Source of the DNA: Peribacillus kribbensis DSM 17871
Lineage (GTDB): Bacteria > Bacillota > Bacilli > Bacillales > DSM-1321
DNA length: 64,000 nt
Reading direction: 5' to 3'
NCBI RefSeq assembly: GCF_000430765.1
Contig: NZ_KE387238.1
Location: 101,828-165,827, forward strand
Position numbers and translations under genes: made by a program. Position 1 is the first letter of the stretch; the number at the start of each line of letters is the position of its first letter. The notes beneath the pieces are model-generated. The model saw only the letters and a list, made by a program, of their open reading frames with translations. It was not told where the DNA came from and did not search any database. Below are positions 42,501 to 50,871 of this stretch, piece after piece.

Positions 42501-43622
42501 ATATCCAGCATGGACATTGTAAGTAGCAAGCCCTAAATCGCTAAAAGCTTCTGTCTGGGCTTTAGTTGTAGGTGAGAGGTTAAGAAGCATCGTTTTCAAA
42601 GAAGTACCACTATCGGATCCTTTAAGACCATTTTGAGCAAATGCTGCCAAGGTTGTTGATGTTTCCTCGAATGTAAGTCCTACACCGCTTGCTACAGCAG
42701 AAACCATTGAAAGGCCAAACTTTAACTCTTGTACATCTGTAGCAGAAGCATTTGCAGCACCAGCAAGAATGTCTGCTGCTCTCATAACTGAGATGTTGTC
42801 TTTTTTAAAGGCATTCAATGCTGTAGAAGCTACTTCTGCTGCATCTTTTAATTCTAGAGTGCCAGCCGTTGCTAAACTAAGGGCTCCATCTAGCCCGCCA
42901 TTCATGATGTCTTTTACAGAAACTCCAGATTTTAACAATTCCTCAATTCCAGAAGCAGCCTCAGTTGCCGAATATTTTGTTTTAGCGCCCATCGTAATAG
43001 CTAACTTTTCAAGCTCTCCACCGAATTGTTTTACTTCGTCAGGAGCCATAACGGATTTAACCGAAGACATTTGAGACTCGAAGTCCATTGCTTTTTTAGC
43101 AGCAAGCCCTAAACCTGCACCTACAGCAGCAGTTGCTACACCAAGTGAACTTGTCATTCCCTGGCCGACTGTTCTCATCCTACTCCCTAGTCTGTTAAAC
43201 CTCTCACCGGTATCTCGTAACGTATTAGAAAGTCTCCCCAGCCGAGTAGATTGAAGGTTGATTTGCCCATTTACACGGTTTAGGGCTTGCTCTGTTCTAC
43301 GCATTGCAGTGACACTATTGTTATATCGAATTAAAAGGTTCTCGGTTTCTCTAGCATCCCTTCCCCTCGCTTGAACAGAACGGTCATAAGCTTCCCTAAG
43401 TTGTTCAACCCTAGATCTTTGTAGGTTGAGCATGTCATTGTATCTTCTTGAGTTTGCGCGCATTCCATCCAGTGATTGGTCGAAACCATCTACACCAGAT
43501 CGTAATGCGTTAAATTCACTGTTTACGCCTCTTATCCTTCGGGAAATTTGTTGCATGGAGGCAGTAAAATCAGCTTCAGTTAAGGATAGCCCTATCCTAA
43601 GTACGCCAACTTCTTCAGCCAT
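39594..43622 (-). CDS. Tape measure protein with C-terminal lytic transglycosylase domain
   Basis: 1342 residues, the longest gene, as expected for the tail-length ruler. N-terminal coiled coil (about 20-130), TP901 core-like region with GMTSSLGVATAAVGAGLGL and EEVASTALNAF (about 150-480), Gly/Ala-rich hydrophobic segments (about 545-640), long helical section (to about 960), and a C-terminal SLT domain (about 1130-1235) with KIAQKESGFNPKAIN (catalytic Glu) and GLFQTIDSTF. The enzyme likely opens the wall during DNA injection. Confidence 0.93.
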   Translation of the reverse strand: MAEEVGVLRIGLSLTEADFTASMQQISRRIRGVNSEFNALRSGVDGFDQSLDGMRANSRRYNDMLNLQRSRVEQLREAYDRSVQARGRDARETENLLIRYNNSVTAMRRTEQALNRVNGQINLQSTRLGRLSNTLRDTGERFNRLGSRMRTVGQGMTSSLGVATAAVGAGLGLAAKKAMDFESQMSSVKSVMAPDEVKQFGGELEKLAITMGAKTKYSATEAASGIEELLKSGVSVKDIMNGGLDGALSLATAGTLELKDAAEVASTALNAFKKDNISVMRAADILAGAANASATDVQELKFGLSMVSAVASGVGLTFEETSTTLAAFAQNGLKGSDSGTSLKTMLLNLSPTTKAQTEAFSDLGLATYNVHAGYKFLVDKGIKPASRSVEDIQNGLKQLAKEELGSGASKAKLTKEFERLQHASGLASSAFYDENGHIKSMADIAGTLQKALKGLNDEQRQNYLRTMFGTDAIRAGNILYKEGAQGINNMTTAINKVKSADVAKQKLDNLKGTIEQLKGSLETAGITIGTALIPAFKWVTEKIQAGVTWFNNLSPAMKKTIAIGGLVSVAVLGIGTAIGGLLAVVGGAISGIGAIAGVLAPLTAGLAGAAGGAGLLGGALAILTGPVGIAVAAVAALGVGAYLLNKKMQQPIMTVDLFGDKVSKSTQKAVGAYEDMNDKVTEQLNLLNWSGQAVSQDMANKITGNFQKMGATITGSLKKEFDQSYTTMSTFLQNTDRFTDAEKKVFLDNMQNRYNQQTKVVTDGEAKIKQIMDTASQQKRQLTSAEKTQINTIQSNMQKVAIQTLSNGEVEQKTIMARLKTESSKITAEQAAETVRNSKKATDHAISDADKKYKATIAAIIRERDETGSISKEQADKLITEAKRQHDETVRKAKAMHKKVVSEAKLQAHEHADEIDWETGKVKGGWDQMWDKVKSAWNWISGLFGGGKKRSSPKKSSKSIKGVAGSNKVAGEQTSAYANGTDYHPGGLAIVSEEGRELINEPGKGTYLSGSNGAEVRNLRKGASVLPHKQTEKLLKSVGMPGYAGGIGDAFDWIMKGPKALLDSALNKFGVKDSLLPSWFTNISGSPLTAIKDIGLNWVKNLIPDLSSLGGSFSGAGAAQAKQWILAAMKITGTPMGYLNGLMKIAQKESGFNPKAINLWDSNFKAGHPSKGLFQTIDSTFRSHMMSGMGDIWNPIHNAVAAIRYMNSRYGGISNVPGLRNMAKGGGYVGYKVGGIATQPQIAALAENGYPEYIIPTEPAMRDRAQGLWKQAGKDIGMGNEQGLSSKLDQLIMLLEKFANRPIQPSPVNLDGFEMARILYSYLDTLQNNDFIKTKIWEGVKG

Positions 43623-43637
43623 TAGTATCCACCCCCT

Positions 43638-44104
43638 TTAGAATATTTCATCGATGTAACCCCTTTTCACCTCAGTCTTACTTGTCTTGGAATTTAATAA
43701 TTCAAAGTAAAACTTAGCATCCAACTTATCAATTTCATTAGGATTCATTTTCTGATCTAAATTCAGGTAAATATCCTTTATTCTTCGATAGTTTTCTGCT
43801 GGGGTGACGGCTTTTTTCCGGTTTCCTTTGCAGGCTCACCTGCAACTCCCATAACGGTGTTATGGAATTCAAGAAATGTAGATGCGAACTTCTCAACTGC
43901 AAGACCATCGTACAAATCATCAATATTGAATTGGTTATTAAAAACCTTGCACATCTGATTAAAAATTTCATCAAGCTCATCAACTGATAAATTATCCATA
44001 TCTGCCCTTGTTAGAAATTCTGAGAAGTCACGTAATGAACGCATCATAATTGTTCCTGAAGTATATGTTTTTGATTTACCATCTTTAATAAGTGTTAATT
44101 TCAT
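43638..44104 (-). CDS. Tail assembly chaperone G-T, made by -1 frameshift
   Basis: Reading starts as the 108-residue G protein and slips -1 at A AAA AAG (43817-43811). The new frame runs AVTPAENYRRIKDIYLNLDQ and ends ...EVKRGYIDEIF at TAA 43638, adding about 49 residues with the acidic, aromatic pattern of phage T parts. This is the known mechanism in siphophages such as lambda (G and GT), where the fusion chaperones the tape measure protein. The heptamer fits X XXY YYZ in the right frame. Confidence 0.8.
43778..44104 (-). CDS. Tail assembly chaperone G
   Basis: 108 residues from the ATG at 44104 (GGAGGG upstream; the frame is open to 44134). KLTLIKDGKSKTYTSGTIMM start and an acidic helical body (NLSVDELDEIFNQMCKVFNN) match small tail chaperones that lie between the major tail protein and tape measure genes. 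Most ribosomes end here; some shift to make G-T. Confidence 0.8.
   Translation of the reverse strand: MKLTLIKDGKSKTYTSGTIMMRSLRDFSEFLTRADMDNLSVDELDEIFNQMCKVFNNQFNIDDLYDGLAVEKFASTFLEFHNTVMGVAGEPAKETGKKPSPQQKTIEE
43811..43817 (-). other. Slippery heptamer A AAA AAG for -1 frameshift
   Basis: Zero-frame codons are GGA AAA AAG, so the heptamer A AAA AAG is in the canonical X XXY YYZ phase. The downstream -1 frame stays open for about 50 codons. Confidence 0.8.
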
Positions 44105-44127
44105 TTGTTTCCCTCCAATATAAAAAT

Positions 44128-44148
44128 AGGCCACGCAAATGCGCAGCC
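44128..44148 (-). terminator. Hairpin after major tail protein gene
   Basis: Minus strand GGCTGCGC pairs with GCGTGGCC with two G-U pairs, 4-nt loop, then TATTTTTAT. A partial terminator that would favour high production of the tail tube protein. Confidence 0.5.
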
Positions 44149-44180
44149 TTATAATGATTTAACTATTTTTCATTGTTTAA

Positions 44181-44756
44181 TTATGCTGAAACTACTTCAC
44201 CATAAACGCTTTTAAACCAGTTAGCCACGACAGTTGGATCAACATTAGTGTCTGCAGACTGAACGTTAGCTTCGTATCTGTCATCAAAAGTACGGCGAAT
44301 GAAAATTCCTTTAATTGATGGTGTCTGGAACTCAGTGCTATCACCTTTTGTTTTGTAAGAGTCATCTGGAACCATGAACTTACCTTTATACAGAGCAACC
44401 ATCTTACTTGATTCATCTGAATTAGTTCCTTCAAACAATAATGCAAAGTAAGGTGCTTTATCGTTTACAGTCTTAATTAAAACACCATCTTCATTAACTG
44501 AATGACCTAACAGTAGAGCCTGCATTTCAGTAGTTAATTCGTTAATGCTCATTTCTACCTCAATAACTCCAACTGCAGTTCCTACTTCATCTGCACCATT
44601 ATCTGCATACAGGACAGCATTGCTTGCGTTCCTGCTAACAGTCGCTTCGATTGCCTTTGCTAATCTTTTCGGAACATCATAAGTTGCTCCTGTAGCATCA
44701 TCTTTAGTTAATTTTGCTACATGTGGATTCTTTAAACCTGTAATAACTTTTGCCAT
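44181..44756 (-). CDS. Major tail protein, phi13-type
   Basis: 191 residues: ATGATYDVPKRLAKAIEATV, EVEMSINELTTEMQALLLGH and a C-terminal IKGIFIRRTFDDRYEANVQS block, matching the phi13-type tail tube family. Forms the tail tube. Placed between the tail completion gene and the chaperone gene as usual. Confidence 0.9.
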   Translation of the reverse strand: MAKVITGLKNPHVAKLTKDDATGATYDVPKRLAKAIEATVSRNASNAVLYADNGADEVGTAVGVIEVEMSINELTTEMQALLLGHSVNEDGVLIKTVNDKAPYFALLFEGTNSDESSKMVALYKGKFMVPDDSYKTKGDSTEFQTPSIKGIFIRRTFDDRYEANVQSADTNVDPTVVANWFKSVYGEVVSA

Positions 44757-44775
44757 TATTTTGCCTCCTCAAATT

Positions 44776-44800
44776 TAAAGCACCCCTACTCAGGAGTGCT
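44776..44800 (-). terminator. Hairpin before major tail protein gene
   Basis: AGCACTCC/GGGGTGCT stem (with one G-U) followed on the minus strand by TTTAAATTT, in the gap between the two tail genes. Processing site or weak terminator. Confidence 0.4.
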
Positions 44801-45118
44801 CGAATAACTAAATCTAATTACCTTGTGGTATGTATTTGTATTATCTTCATACAAATCAGTCTCATATGTCCTAGAAAAACCTGCTTGTTTCATTAAACTC
44901 TTTACCTTATTCACTGTTTGTTCTTGATTCGAATCAGACCAGCAATCAACTTGAATACTATGTTTGGTTTGAACCTCTTCATTATCTGCAAACTTAGTAC
45001 CCATTTGATTGTACTCAAAAAAAGTAATATAACTGGTCGCTGATCCTAAATATTTCATGAAAGATACGGGGATACCTATAGGCTTTAATGTACTTGTAAT
45101 TAATGCATTTAGGCTCAT
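44786..45118 (-). CDS. Tail completion/head-tail joining protein
   Basis: 110 residues; LITSTLKPIGIPVSFMKYLG and STYITFFEYNQ-like pattern of the DUF3168-like gp17 tail-completion proteins. Sits between the gp10-like gene and the major tail protein gene, the usual place for this function. ATGA-type overlap with the upstream gene (45115-45118). Confidence 0.75.
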   Translation of the reverse strand: MSLNALITSTLKPIGIPVSFMKYLGSATSYITFFEYNQMGTKFADNEEVQTKHSIQVDCWSDSNQEQTVNKVKSLMKQAGFSRTYETDLYEDNTNTYHKVIRFSYSSTPE

Positions 45119-45483
45119 AGGTTCAGCTCCCTTCTTAGGGTATCTTTCATTAACCTTTGAACAGTACTCATTTCCTGCTCAAAAGTTCTTGCTACAACTG
45201 GATTGGCTGTCATCTTCTTCGTTCCAAACTCCACAAACTGCATGTAAAAATGGTCTTTATGATATCCGATTAGGATTCGATCTCCATCCATTTCAACTAC
45301 AATATTGTCTGCAGCGTGTCTTAGTGTTTGTGTGCTCTTTGGAGTATTCTCAGCTAACTTTCCTTTTAAGTGATTAGCTCCAGCCCTTAATGCCTTATCA
45401 ATAGCCCGTTGAGTGTGTGCTCCATGAGATAAACTGTTAAGCCTTTGTAGAATTTCATTCATTCCTGTAAGCTCTAAAGGCAT
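45115..45483 (-). CDS. HK97 gp10-like head-tail joining protein
   Basis: 122 residues. AIDKALRAGANHLKGKLAEN, PKSTQTLRHAADNI and YMQFVEFGTKKMTANP (the FVEFGT motif) are the hallmarks of the HK97 gp10-like family. Forms part of the tail terminator or completion ring. Overlaps both neighbours by 1 to 4 bp. Confidence 0.88.
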   Translation of the reverse strand: MPLELTGMNEILQRLNSLSHGAHTQRAIDKALRAGANHLKGKLAENTPKSTQTLRHAADNIVVEMDGDRILIGYHKDHFYMQFVEFGTKKMTANPVVARTFEQEMSTVQRLMKDTLRRELNL

Positions 45484-45824
45484 TATTTAGCCTCCTTACT
45501 TACGACTGTTAAAGTCTTCTTCTGCTCATCATCAGGTAAAATTGCAACAATCTCAAAATAACGAACTGTATCACCATCTTTGTAAACAATCCGCATATCC
45601 TCATTCAATCCCCTGGTATAGCGAATTACCCATCGAGTAGTCAGTTCATTCTGAGTTGTTGCCGCTTGATTGTATTCTCTTCCACTTACAGTCTTAGGCA
45701 TTGCCCATACAGTTTTAACCGGTTTCCATTCCTTTAAGGGATAGCCTTCGGAATCTGTTTCATCTGGATTAGGGCGTTGTTCAAATGTGATTCTCTTGTT
45801 AAATAGTCCTGGATTCATTTGCAT
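45483..45824 (-). CDS. Head closure protein, SPP1 gp16-like
   Basis: 113 residues. NKRITFEQRPNPDETDSEGY, EWKPVKTVWAMPKTVSGREY and VIRYTRGLNEDMRIVYKDG fit the phage head-tail adaptor/stopper family. Closes the portal after packaging. Sits between the connector and gp10-like genes. Confidence 0.85.
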   Translation of the reverse strand: MQMNPGLFNKRITFEQRPNPDETDSEGYPLKEWKPVKTVWAMPKTVSGREYNQAATTQNELTTRWVIRYTRGLNEDMRIVYKDGDTVRYFEIVAILPDDEQKKTLTVVSKEAK

Positions 45825-45833
45825 TCACCACAC

Positions 45834-46124
45834 TTACAACAGATTAATAGAATGCATGTCTAGGATTGATTTAATAACAACGTTCACTTTGTTATCCAAA
45901 ACAGTAAATGTCCTATTTTCGTATAGTTCATTTGAAAGAACGAAAATAGCCATTGTTAGATCTTCCTTTGCATCTATTTGCTCTAAAGTTAAACCGGTAT
46001 AGGACGTTATGTATAACTTACATGCCTCAAGAATACTGGAAAATAGTAAATCATCTTCGTCATAATCTACACGTGCATAATTCTTTAAATCCTGAATGGT
46101 GATTTCACTAACTAGCATCAACAT
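45834..46124 (-). CDS. Head-tail connector, gp6-like
   Basis: 96 residues. ITIQDLKNYARVDYDEDDLL start and EACKLYITSYTGLTLEQID middle are characteristic of gp6/gp15-like connectors, which bind below the portal. Downstream of the capsid gene as normal in HK97-like modules. Confidence 0.88.
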   Translation of the reverse strand: MLMLVSEITIQDLKNYARVDYDEDDLLFSSILEACKLYITSYTGLTLEQIDAKEDLTMAIFVLSNELYENRTFTVLDNKVNVVIKSILDMHSINLL

Positions 46125-46140
46125 TCACCCCCTTAAATAA

Positions 46141-46173
46141 GGAAAAAGGGGCTAAATTCCCTCCCCTTTTTAT
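46141..46173 (-). terminator. Partial terminator after major capsid gene
   Basis: AAAAGGGG (minus, from 46170) pairs with CCCCTTTT (to 46144), followed by TTCC. A hairpin directly after the most strongly expressed gene suits graded late expression. Confidence 0.55.
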
Positions 46174-46182
46174 AAACCAATA

Positions 46183-47334
46183 TTACTTAACTGTTAATAC
46201 AGCAAGTTTTTGTGGCTCAACAATTTTAGAATCAGCTTCAACAAATGCAGCGATTCCCACAGCATGTTGAGCAGCATATAATTCGTTCAATACTTGTACT
46301 TCAACATTTTGAGCTAGTTTAACATAAAGACCAGAGAAATCACCGTATGCAATAGCCTTAGCACCTGTAGCAACAGAGTTAGGCATAGATTCAGAGATAT
46401 AAACTGGCTTTCCAAGTAGTGACCATCCGAAAGCTTGAGTTACATCAGCATTTAGAATATATTGTCCGTTTGCATCCTTAAGTTTACGTAGAGATTTAAG
46501 AGTATTTTTGTGCATAAGGAATGCTGATCCTGCTTGGTAAATTTCAGGTACAGTCATTTGTAGTTCAATGATATCGTCAGTAACAAGAGTAGCTGCTGTA
46601 GCAGTTTGTACACTATTTGCAGAAAGAATACCAGTCATCTTACCAGCAGTGCCATTAATCAATTCTCTTTCAAGGAAATCAGCAATTGTCTTAGCAACCG
46701 CATTTACAATGTAACCAAGCACATCAAAATCAGAACGGTTCATTAGAGAACGAGATACTTTAGCCAAAGAACCAATAACAAAGTTAGTTAATTTTACGTT
46801 AGTGAATGCTCCACCAGATACAGTTAGGTCTTGGAATTCAGTTGCATAAGCTGCAGAGTGTTGAGTGTAATCGTAAACAGGGAATTGAAGGTCTCCACCA
46901 ACGTTAAAAATTGTTGATTTAGCATAGATAGGAGATAGTTCACGTACCTTGTCAATGATTTTGTTGGCAATGTGAGTTGGAATAACTGAACCATTGCTAG
47001 CTGCATCTAGAGCACGAACGTCACCTTTAACGAATTCTAAGAAACGCTTTTCTTCTGCCACCTCGAATGCACGTTGCTCTTCTACACCATCGGCCTTTTT
47101 AACTGACTTTTTCTCAAATGATCTTGACTCTTCTTCAGCCGCTAAAGTTTTATCAATTTGAGCCATTTCTTTCTTAATAGCTTCAAAGCGATTACTTTCT
47201 TCTTCACTGAACGCACGTGTTTCAGCTTTAGACTTGCTTAGAAGTCCTTCGATTTCCTCAAGCAGGTTATTACGTTGTTCTACAAGTGTAGGCATTGATC
47301 TTACTTCAATTTTCTTTTCGTTTAACTTTTTCAC
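46183..47334 (-). CDS. Major capsid protein, HK97 fold
   Basis: 383 residues. N-terminal coiled-coil delta (scaffold) domain (about 1-100), removed by the protease, then the HK97 shell: IPTHIANKIIDKVRELSPIY, AYATEFQDLTVSGGAFTNVK, SLMNRSDFDVLGYIVNAVAK, AFLMHKNTLKSLRKLKD and a C-terminal EPQKLAVLTVK. Directly after the protease gene (4-bp overlap). Confidence 0.95.
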   Translation of the reverse strand: MKKLNEKKIEVRSMPTLVEQRNNLLEEIEGLLSKSKAETRAFSEEESNRFEAIKKEMAQIDKTLAAEEESRSFEKKSVKKADGVEEQRAFEVAEEKRFLEFVKGDVRALDAASNGSVIPTHIANKIIDKVRELSPIYAKSTIFNVGGDLQFPVYDYTQHSAAYATEFQDLTVSGGAFTNVKLTNFVIGSLAKVSRSLMNRSDFDVLGYIVNAVAKTIADFLERELINGTAGKMTGILSANSVQTATAATLVTDDIIELQMTVPEIYQAGSAFLMHKNTLKSLRKLKDANGQYILNADVTQAFGWSLLGKPVYISESMPNSVATGAKAIAYGDFSGLYVKLAQNVEVQVLNELYAAQHAVGIAAFVEADSKIVEPQKLAVLTVK

Positions 47335-47942
47335 TTTAATTTTCCACCTTTCATTTTTAGGAACTCTATTTCTCTTTCGTAATGTGAGTAATCAATTTTT
47401 TGTTCTCGTCTTTCTTCTTTAGTTAAATCTTCAATTGAGGCTGTAAATTCTTCATTTCTTTGCTCAGTAACAAGTTGTTCCTCGCCTCTTGCCTCAATAG
47501 AAGTTGCTATGTATGCAGGAGTTTTATCCAAAATGGATACCTCTATAAGGTCTAAGTCTTCAACATATCTCTTTTGAATACCGTTTTGGCCTTCTTCCCA
47601 CCGATCTCTATGGGAAATAAAACCAAACGACCAGCCTTTCAACTCGCCATTTTTTGCCTTTTGGATGACTTCATCATCAGTTACAGTAGCAATCGCCCGT
47701 AGACCTATGTTATCTTCATACAATTCAAGATTTTGGTCTTGGATTGATCCTAGTTTTCTGTCCCTATCATGATTGAAGAGTAAATCAACATTGTCGGCTT
47801 TTTGCAAAGCTCGCTCAAAGGTTTTAGGAACAATTTCCTCTTTAAACCGACCATTCGGACTTGGTAAAACTCTACTTTCTCTGGCAACGGCATTTACGTA
47901 CCCGTCAAGTAGTACCTGATTCCCCCGAATCTCTATTCGCAT
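47331..47942 (-). CDS. HK97-family prohead protease
   Basis: 203 residues. GYVNAVARESRVLPSPNGRF, the catalytic His in LLFNHDRDRKLGS and Ser in GELKGWSFGF, then DLDLIEVSILDKTPAYIATS: all family marks. Cleaves delta domains of the capsid. The start at 47942 has GGAGG 8 nt upstream; an open frame to 48059 overlaps the portal gene and is not used. Overlaps the portal gene by 38 bp. Confidence 0.92.
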   Translation of the reverse strand: MRIEIRGNQVLLDGYVNAVARESRVLPSPNGRFKEEIVPKTFERALQKADNVDLLFNHDRDRKLGSIQDQNLELYEDNIGLRAIATVTDDEVIQKAKNGELKGWSFGFISHRDRWEEGQNGIQKRYVEDLDLIEVSILDKTPAYIATSIEARGEEQLVTEQRNEEFTASIEDLTKEERREQKIDYSHYEREIEFLKMKGGKLK

Positions 47943-49173
47943 TGTCTTCACCTCCCTCCGATGCACCAACACCTGGTTTTTCCATATTCGTGGACTTGTT
48001 AGTGTTAGGTGTATAGATTTCTTTTGTTTGCGGATTGTAAAGAACATCCTGTAATCCAAGTTTGATGAAGTTTAGTTCTAAAGGTTCAAGGTTCTCACGA
48101 TACCTGATTTCATCAATTTGCATAATTCCGTTTTTAGCAGCTATCTCATAAGCTCTAAAACGTTTTTCCATATCCCCTTTAATTAGTTCGCTTGTGTCAA
48201 ACGCAAAATAAAAAGACTCCTTCTCAGATGGCAGAAGCAAGTCTTTGTTTAAAGCTGTTTCGATAGCTTTTAATTTAGGCACTATGCAATTTTTAAACCA
48301 GTTGTTATAAACATCTTCTGTAGCAATGCCCTCCAGTATAGAATGAGGTGTAAGAAATATCTTGCAAATCTCCATTGAGTTAGTCTTCTTTTGTTCATTT
48401 AATTGCATCTCAACAGATGTATTGGAAGCCTCTTGAAAGTCTAGTCCATTGTTTAAAACCACGACATTCTCAGAATTGTTCTTATAAAGGTTATTCCAAG
48501 CTTGTTTTAGTTCTTCTATAGCTTCTTTACTTAATTTACCTTGGCTTTTCAAGAAACCCTTTTTATTACCACCTGTTTTTACTAACACTTCTTCAAAAAT
48601 CAGTGAATTATAAGCAACAGACAGAATCTTGTTATTTTCTTTGATGATACCGGTTCCTGTAACACCATCTTTTGACTTTCGAGTTAATTTAATAAATTGA
48701 AAGTCCCTGTATGTCTCACCATTGACCAAAATATCATAACTTTTATGTATTGGATCTGCATTCATGTTCACTGAAACATTAGAATTACTAACAAAATGTA
48801 AACTTTTTACCTTATTTCGTTTTCTTTCTATGTAGGAATATCCTGATCCTGCTAATAAATAATCTTCAACCAATGCCTTTTTAAATTGAAAAGCATCTAA
48901 TGTATCCTTAGTATCATCATTCAGAAGCTTGACTCGATCATCACTTTCCATTTTTGTAACTTTTCCATTATCAGCTTTATAGAGGTATACAGGTATACTT
49001 GCTATAGTGTCTGATATTAAGTCTGTACAAGCACTTACAGCAGGAATACTTAAAGCTTCTTGTTTAGTGATATCACCGGTTATAATCCCTGCACTCAATA
49101 GAAGTTCTTCTAGAGTTGCCCTTTCTTCTTTCTGATACTGCCTAAATTCTTTCCATTGTTTCATCCATCCCAA
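47905..49173 (-). CDS. Phage portal protein, HK97 family
   Basis: 422 residues: SIPAVSACTDLISDTIASIP, LLNDDTKDTLDAFQFKKALVEDYLLAGSGYSYIER and SVEMQLNEQKKTNSMEICKIF typical of HK97-type portals. Forms the dodecameric DNA gate at one capsid vertex. Between TerL and the protease. Confidence 0.93.
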   Translation of the reverse strand: MGWMKQWKEFRQYQKEERATLEELLLSAGIITGDITKQEALSIPAVSACTDLISDTIASIPVYLYKADNGKVTKMESDDRVKLLNDDTKDTLDAFQFKKALVEDYLLAGSGYSYIERKRNKVKSLHFVSNSNVSVNMNADPIHKSYDILVNGETYRDFQFIKLTRKSKDGVTGTGIIKENNKILSVAYNSLIFEEVLVKTGGNKKGFLKSQGKLSKEAIEELKQAWNNLYKNNSENVVVLNNGLDFQEASNTSVEMQLNEQKKTNSMEICKIFLTPHSILEGIATEDVYNNWFKNCIVPKLKAIETALNKDLLLPSEKESFYFAFDTSELIKGDMEKRFRAYEIAAKNGIMQIDEIRYRENLEPLELNFIKLGLQDVLYNPQTKEIYTPNTNKSTNMEKPGVGASEGGEDNANRDSGESGTT

Positions 49174-49188
49174 GTTATCACCCCCTTT

Positions 49189-50871
49189 TTAGATGACTTG
49201 TACTGTCCAGCCACCATCTGAATTAAAAATAACGTCTTGCTGTAATAGATAAATAGCGTTAATTAGACTAACAACCATATCCACTTTTCCGTCAGACTTC
49301 TTCTTATTAACGTAAAGATTCTTGTTATTGTCCTCAGTTGCTTTAGCATTTTGAAAGTTAATTTCTAATAATTTATTTTGCGTATAATGGAATTCTTGGT
49401 TAAGGATTTTTTCTTTCAGAAGTTTTGTAGCTGGATGCAAAACACTGGAATGTTGTTTAACTTCGACTGTAGTATATCCTTCTCGCTCGAATCTTTGAGC
49501 TGATGATAAGCAATTCCATCTGTCGTAAGCGATTTTAACCACTGTAACATTGAACTTGCTTTCAACTTGCAAGATAATATCCTCAATAAAACCATAATCA
49601 ACAGTCATATCACCGCATGGATAACACTTACCCTCTCGTATGAAGTCCTGATAATTTATTTTTTCCATTTTATTTTTTTCAGGAATTCTCTCCGACGGAA
49701 CAAATGCAAAAGAATCTGCATAAATCTTTCCATCCTCTTCAGTTACAATGCTGTACGATGTGTTGTCTGATGTTAAAGCTAAGTCCAATCCAAGCCACAC
49801 TTGCCTACCAGACCAATCAAAATTATCAATTTTACATTTCCTTAGATCTTCAATATTAATGTAAGTTTCACCACTGTTTGTAGGTAAGAAGTGATTCATG
49901 TGTTTACAGAGGTATTCTTCACGCTCAGAAGGCTTCTCTAATGCTGTTTTACGGCTATCCCTAATTTCGTTATAGTTAGCTTCAATCCTCAACGGATTTG
50001 CTTGATATAAGCCGGTATCGTCCCATAAATGTTCAGGCTCCGCATAATAAACTAATGCAAACATTCTATCATCATCAATAAGCCCATTAAAAACTTTCTT
50101 GATGTACGCTAACTCTTCAAGCATTATGGATTTATCCTCTGCATAAGCAGTAGTCAATTTAAATCTAAGTGGATTTTTTACGTTTAATTGACCGGATTTC
50201 ATGGCATTTATATTACCGTAATCCTTAAATGCTCCCACCTCATCAGCAATAAAGGCACTTGGACGAATAGAGTTATTCCTATTTGCCTCTGCAGTTCTTG
50301 CTTGATAATAACTATTGGTCAATTTGCATTTGATTTTTCCACTCAAAGTTTTTGGCACAATAAAATATTTCCCTATGTCAGGACTAGCATCTAAAATCTG
50401 AGTAATGGCCTTTTTTACCTCACCAGCTAACTCACGGTCTAAACAAATGGAATAGAACTCAGAATAATCGTCTTCCGTTAACATTAAGATGATTAAAATC
50501 AGAGAACAGATGAAGGTTTTTGAATTCTTACGTGGGATAAATAGTGTGATATCACGGTTTTTAAACTTTTCTTTATTGTCTTTAAATCTCCAGGCAAACA
50601 CATTTACAATAAAAAAAGCCTGGAATCCTTCCAAGCCCTCTAAGATTGATTTGCCTATAACACCTAATCCAGTTGCAAAATTAAGTAAGCCGAGTATGCC
50701 TTCAATCTTTTTTACTTCATAATCATCAAAATAATAAGGGAAGTTGTCATCATGTTGCCTTTCATAATAGTCCTTCAAGAACCAATCACACTGAATTTTT
50801 ACTTCTTTTGTTGTAATTTCCTCACCTGATAATACTTTTTCAGCATAATCAATAGCTTTTTCTAAAATCAC
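49189..50871 (-). CDS. Terminase large subunit
   Basis: 560 residues. ATPase: Walker A-like FIPRKNSKT (112-119), Walker B FIADEVGA (about 207-214). Nuclease: Asp in WLGLDLALTSDNT (near 360) and DKVDMVVSLINA-type end. Motor and nuclease for DNA packaging. ATGA overlap with the small subunit gene. Confidence 0.94.
   Translation of the reverse strand: MILEKAIDYAEKVLSGEEITTKEVKIQCDWFLKDYYERQHDDNFPYYFDDYEVKKIEGILGLLNFATGLGVIGKSILEGLEGFQAFFIVNVFAWRFKDNKEKFKNRDITLFIPRKNSKTFICSLILIILMLTEDDYSEFYSICLDRELAGEVKKAITQILDASPDIGKYFIVPKTLSGKIKCKLTNSYYQARTAEANRNNSIRPSAFIADEVGAFKDYGNINAMKSGQLNVKNPLRFKLTTAYAEDKSIMLEELAYIKKVFNGLIDDDRMFALVYYAEPEHLWDDTGLYQANPLRIEANYNEIRDSRKTALEKPSEREEYLCKHMNHFLPTNSGETYINIEDLRKCKIDNFDWSGRQVWLGLDLALTSDNTSYSIVTEEDGKIYADSFAFVPSERIPEKNKMEKINYQDFIREGKCYPCGDMTVDYGFIEDIILQVESKFNVTVVKIAYDRWNCLSSAQRFEREGYTTVEVKQHSSVLHPATKLLKEKILNQEFHYTQNKLLEINFQNAKATEDNNKNLYVNKKKSDGKVDMVVSLINAIYLLQQDVIFNSDGGWTVQVI

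Noticed and set aside
43738-43983. Minus-strand frame inside the tail chaperone gene
   Set aside because: Wrong frame; the true alternative frame is the -1 product ending at 43638.
47908-48059. Extra N-terminus of the prohead protease
   Set aside because: It overlaps the portal gene far more than needed; the start at 47942 has a strong site and the family-typical first residues.
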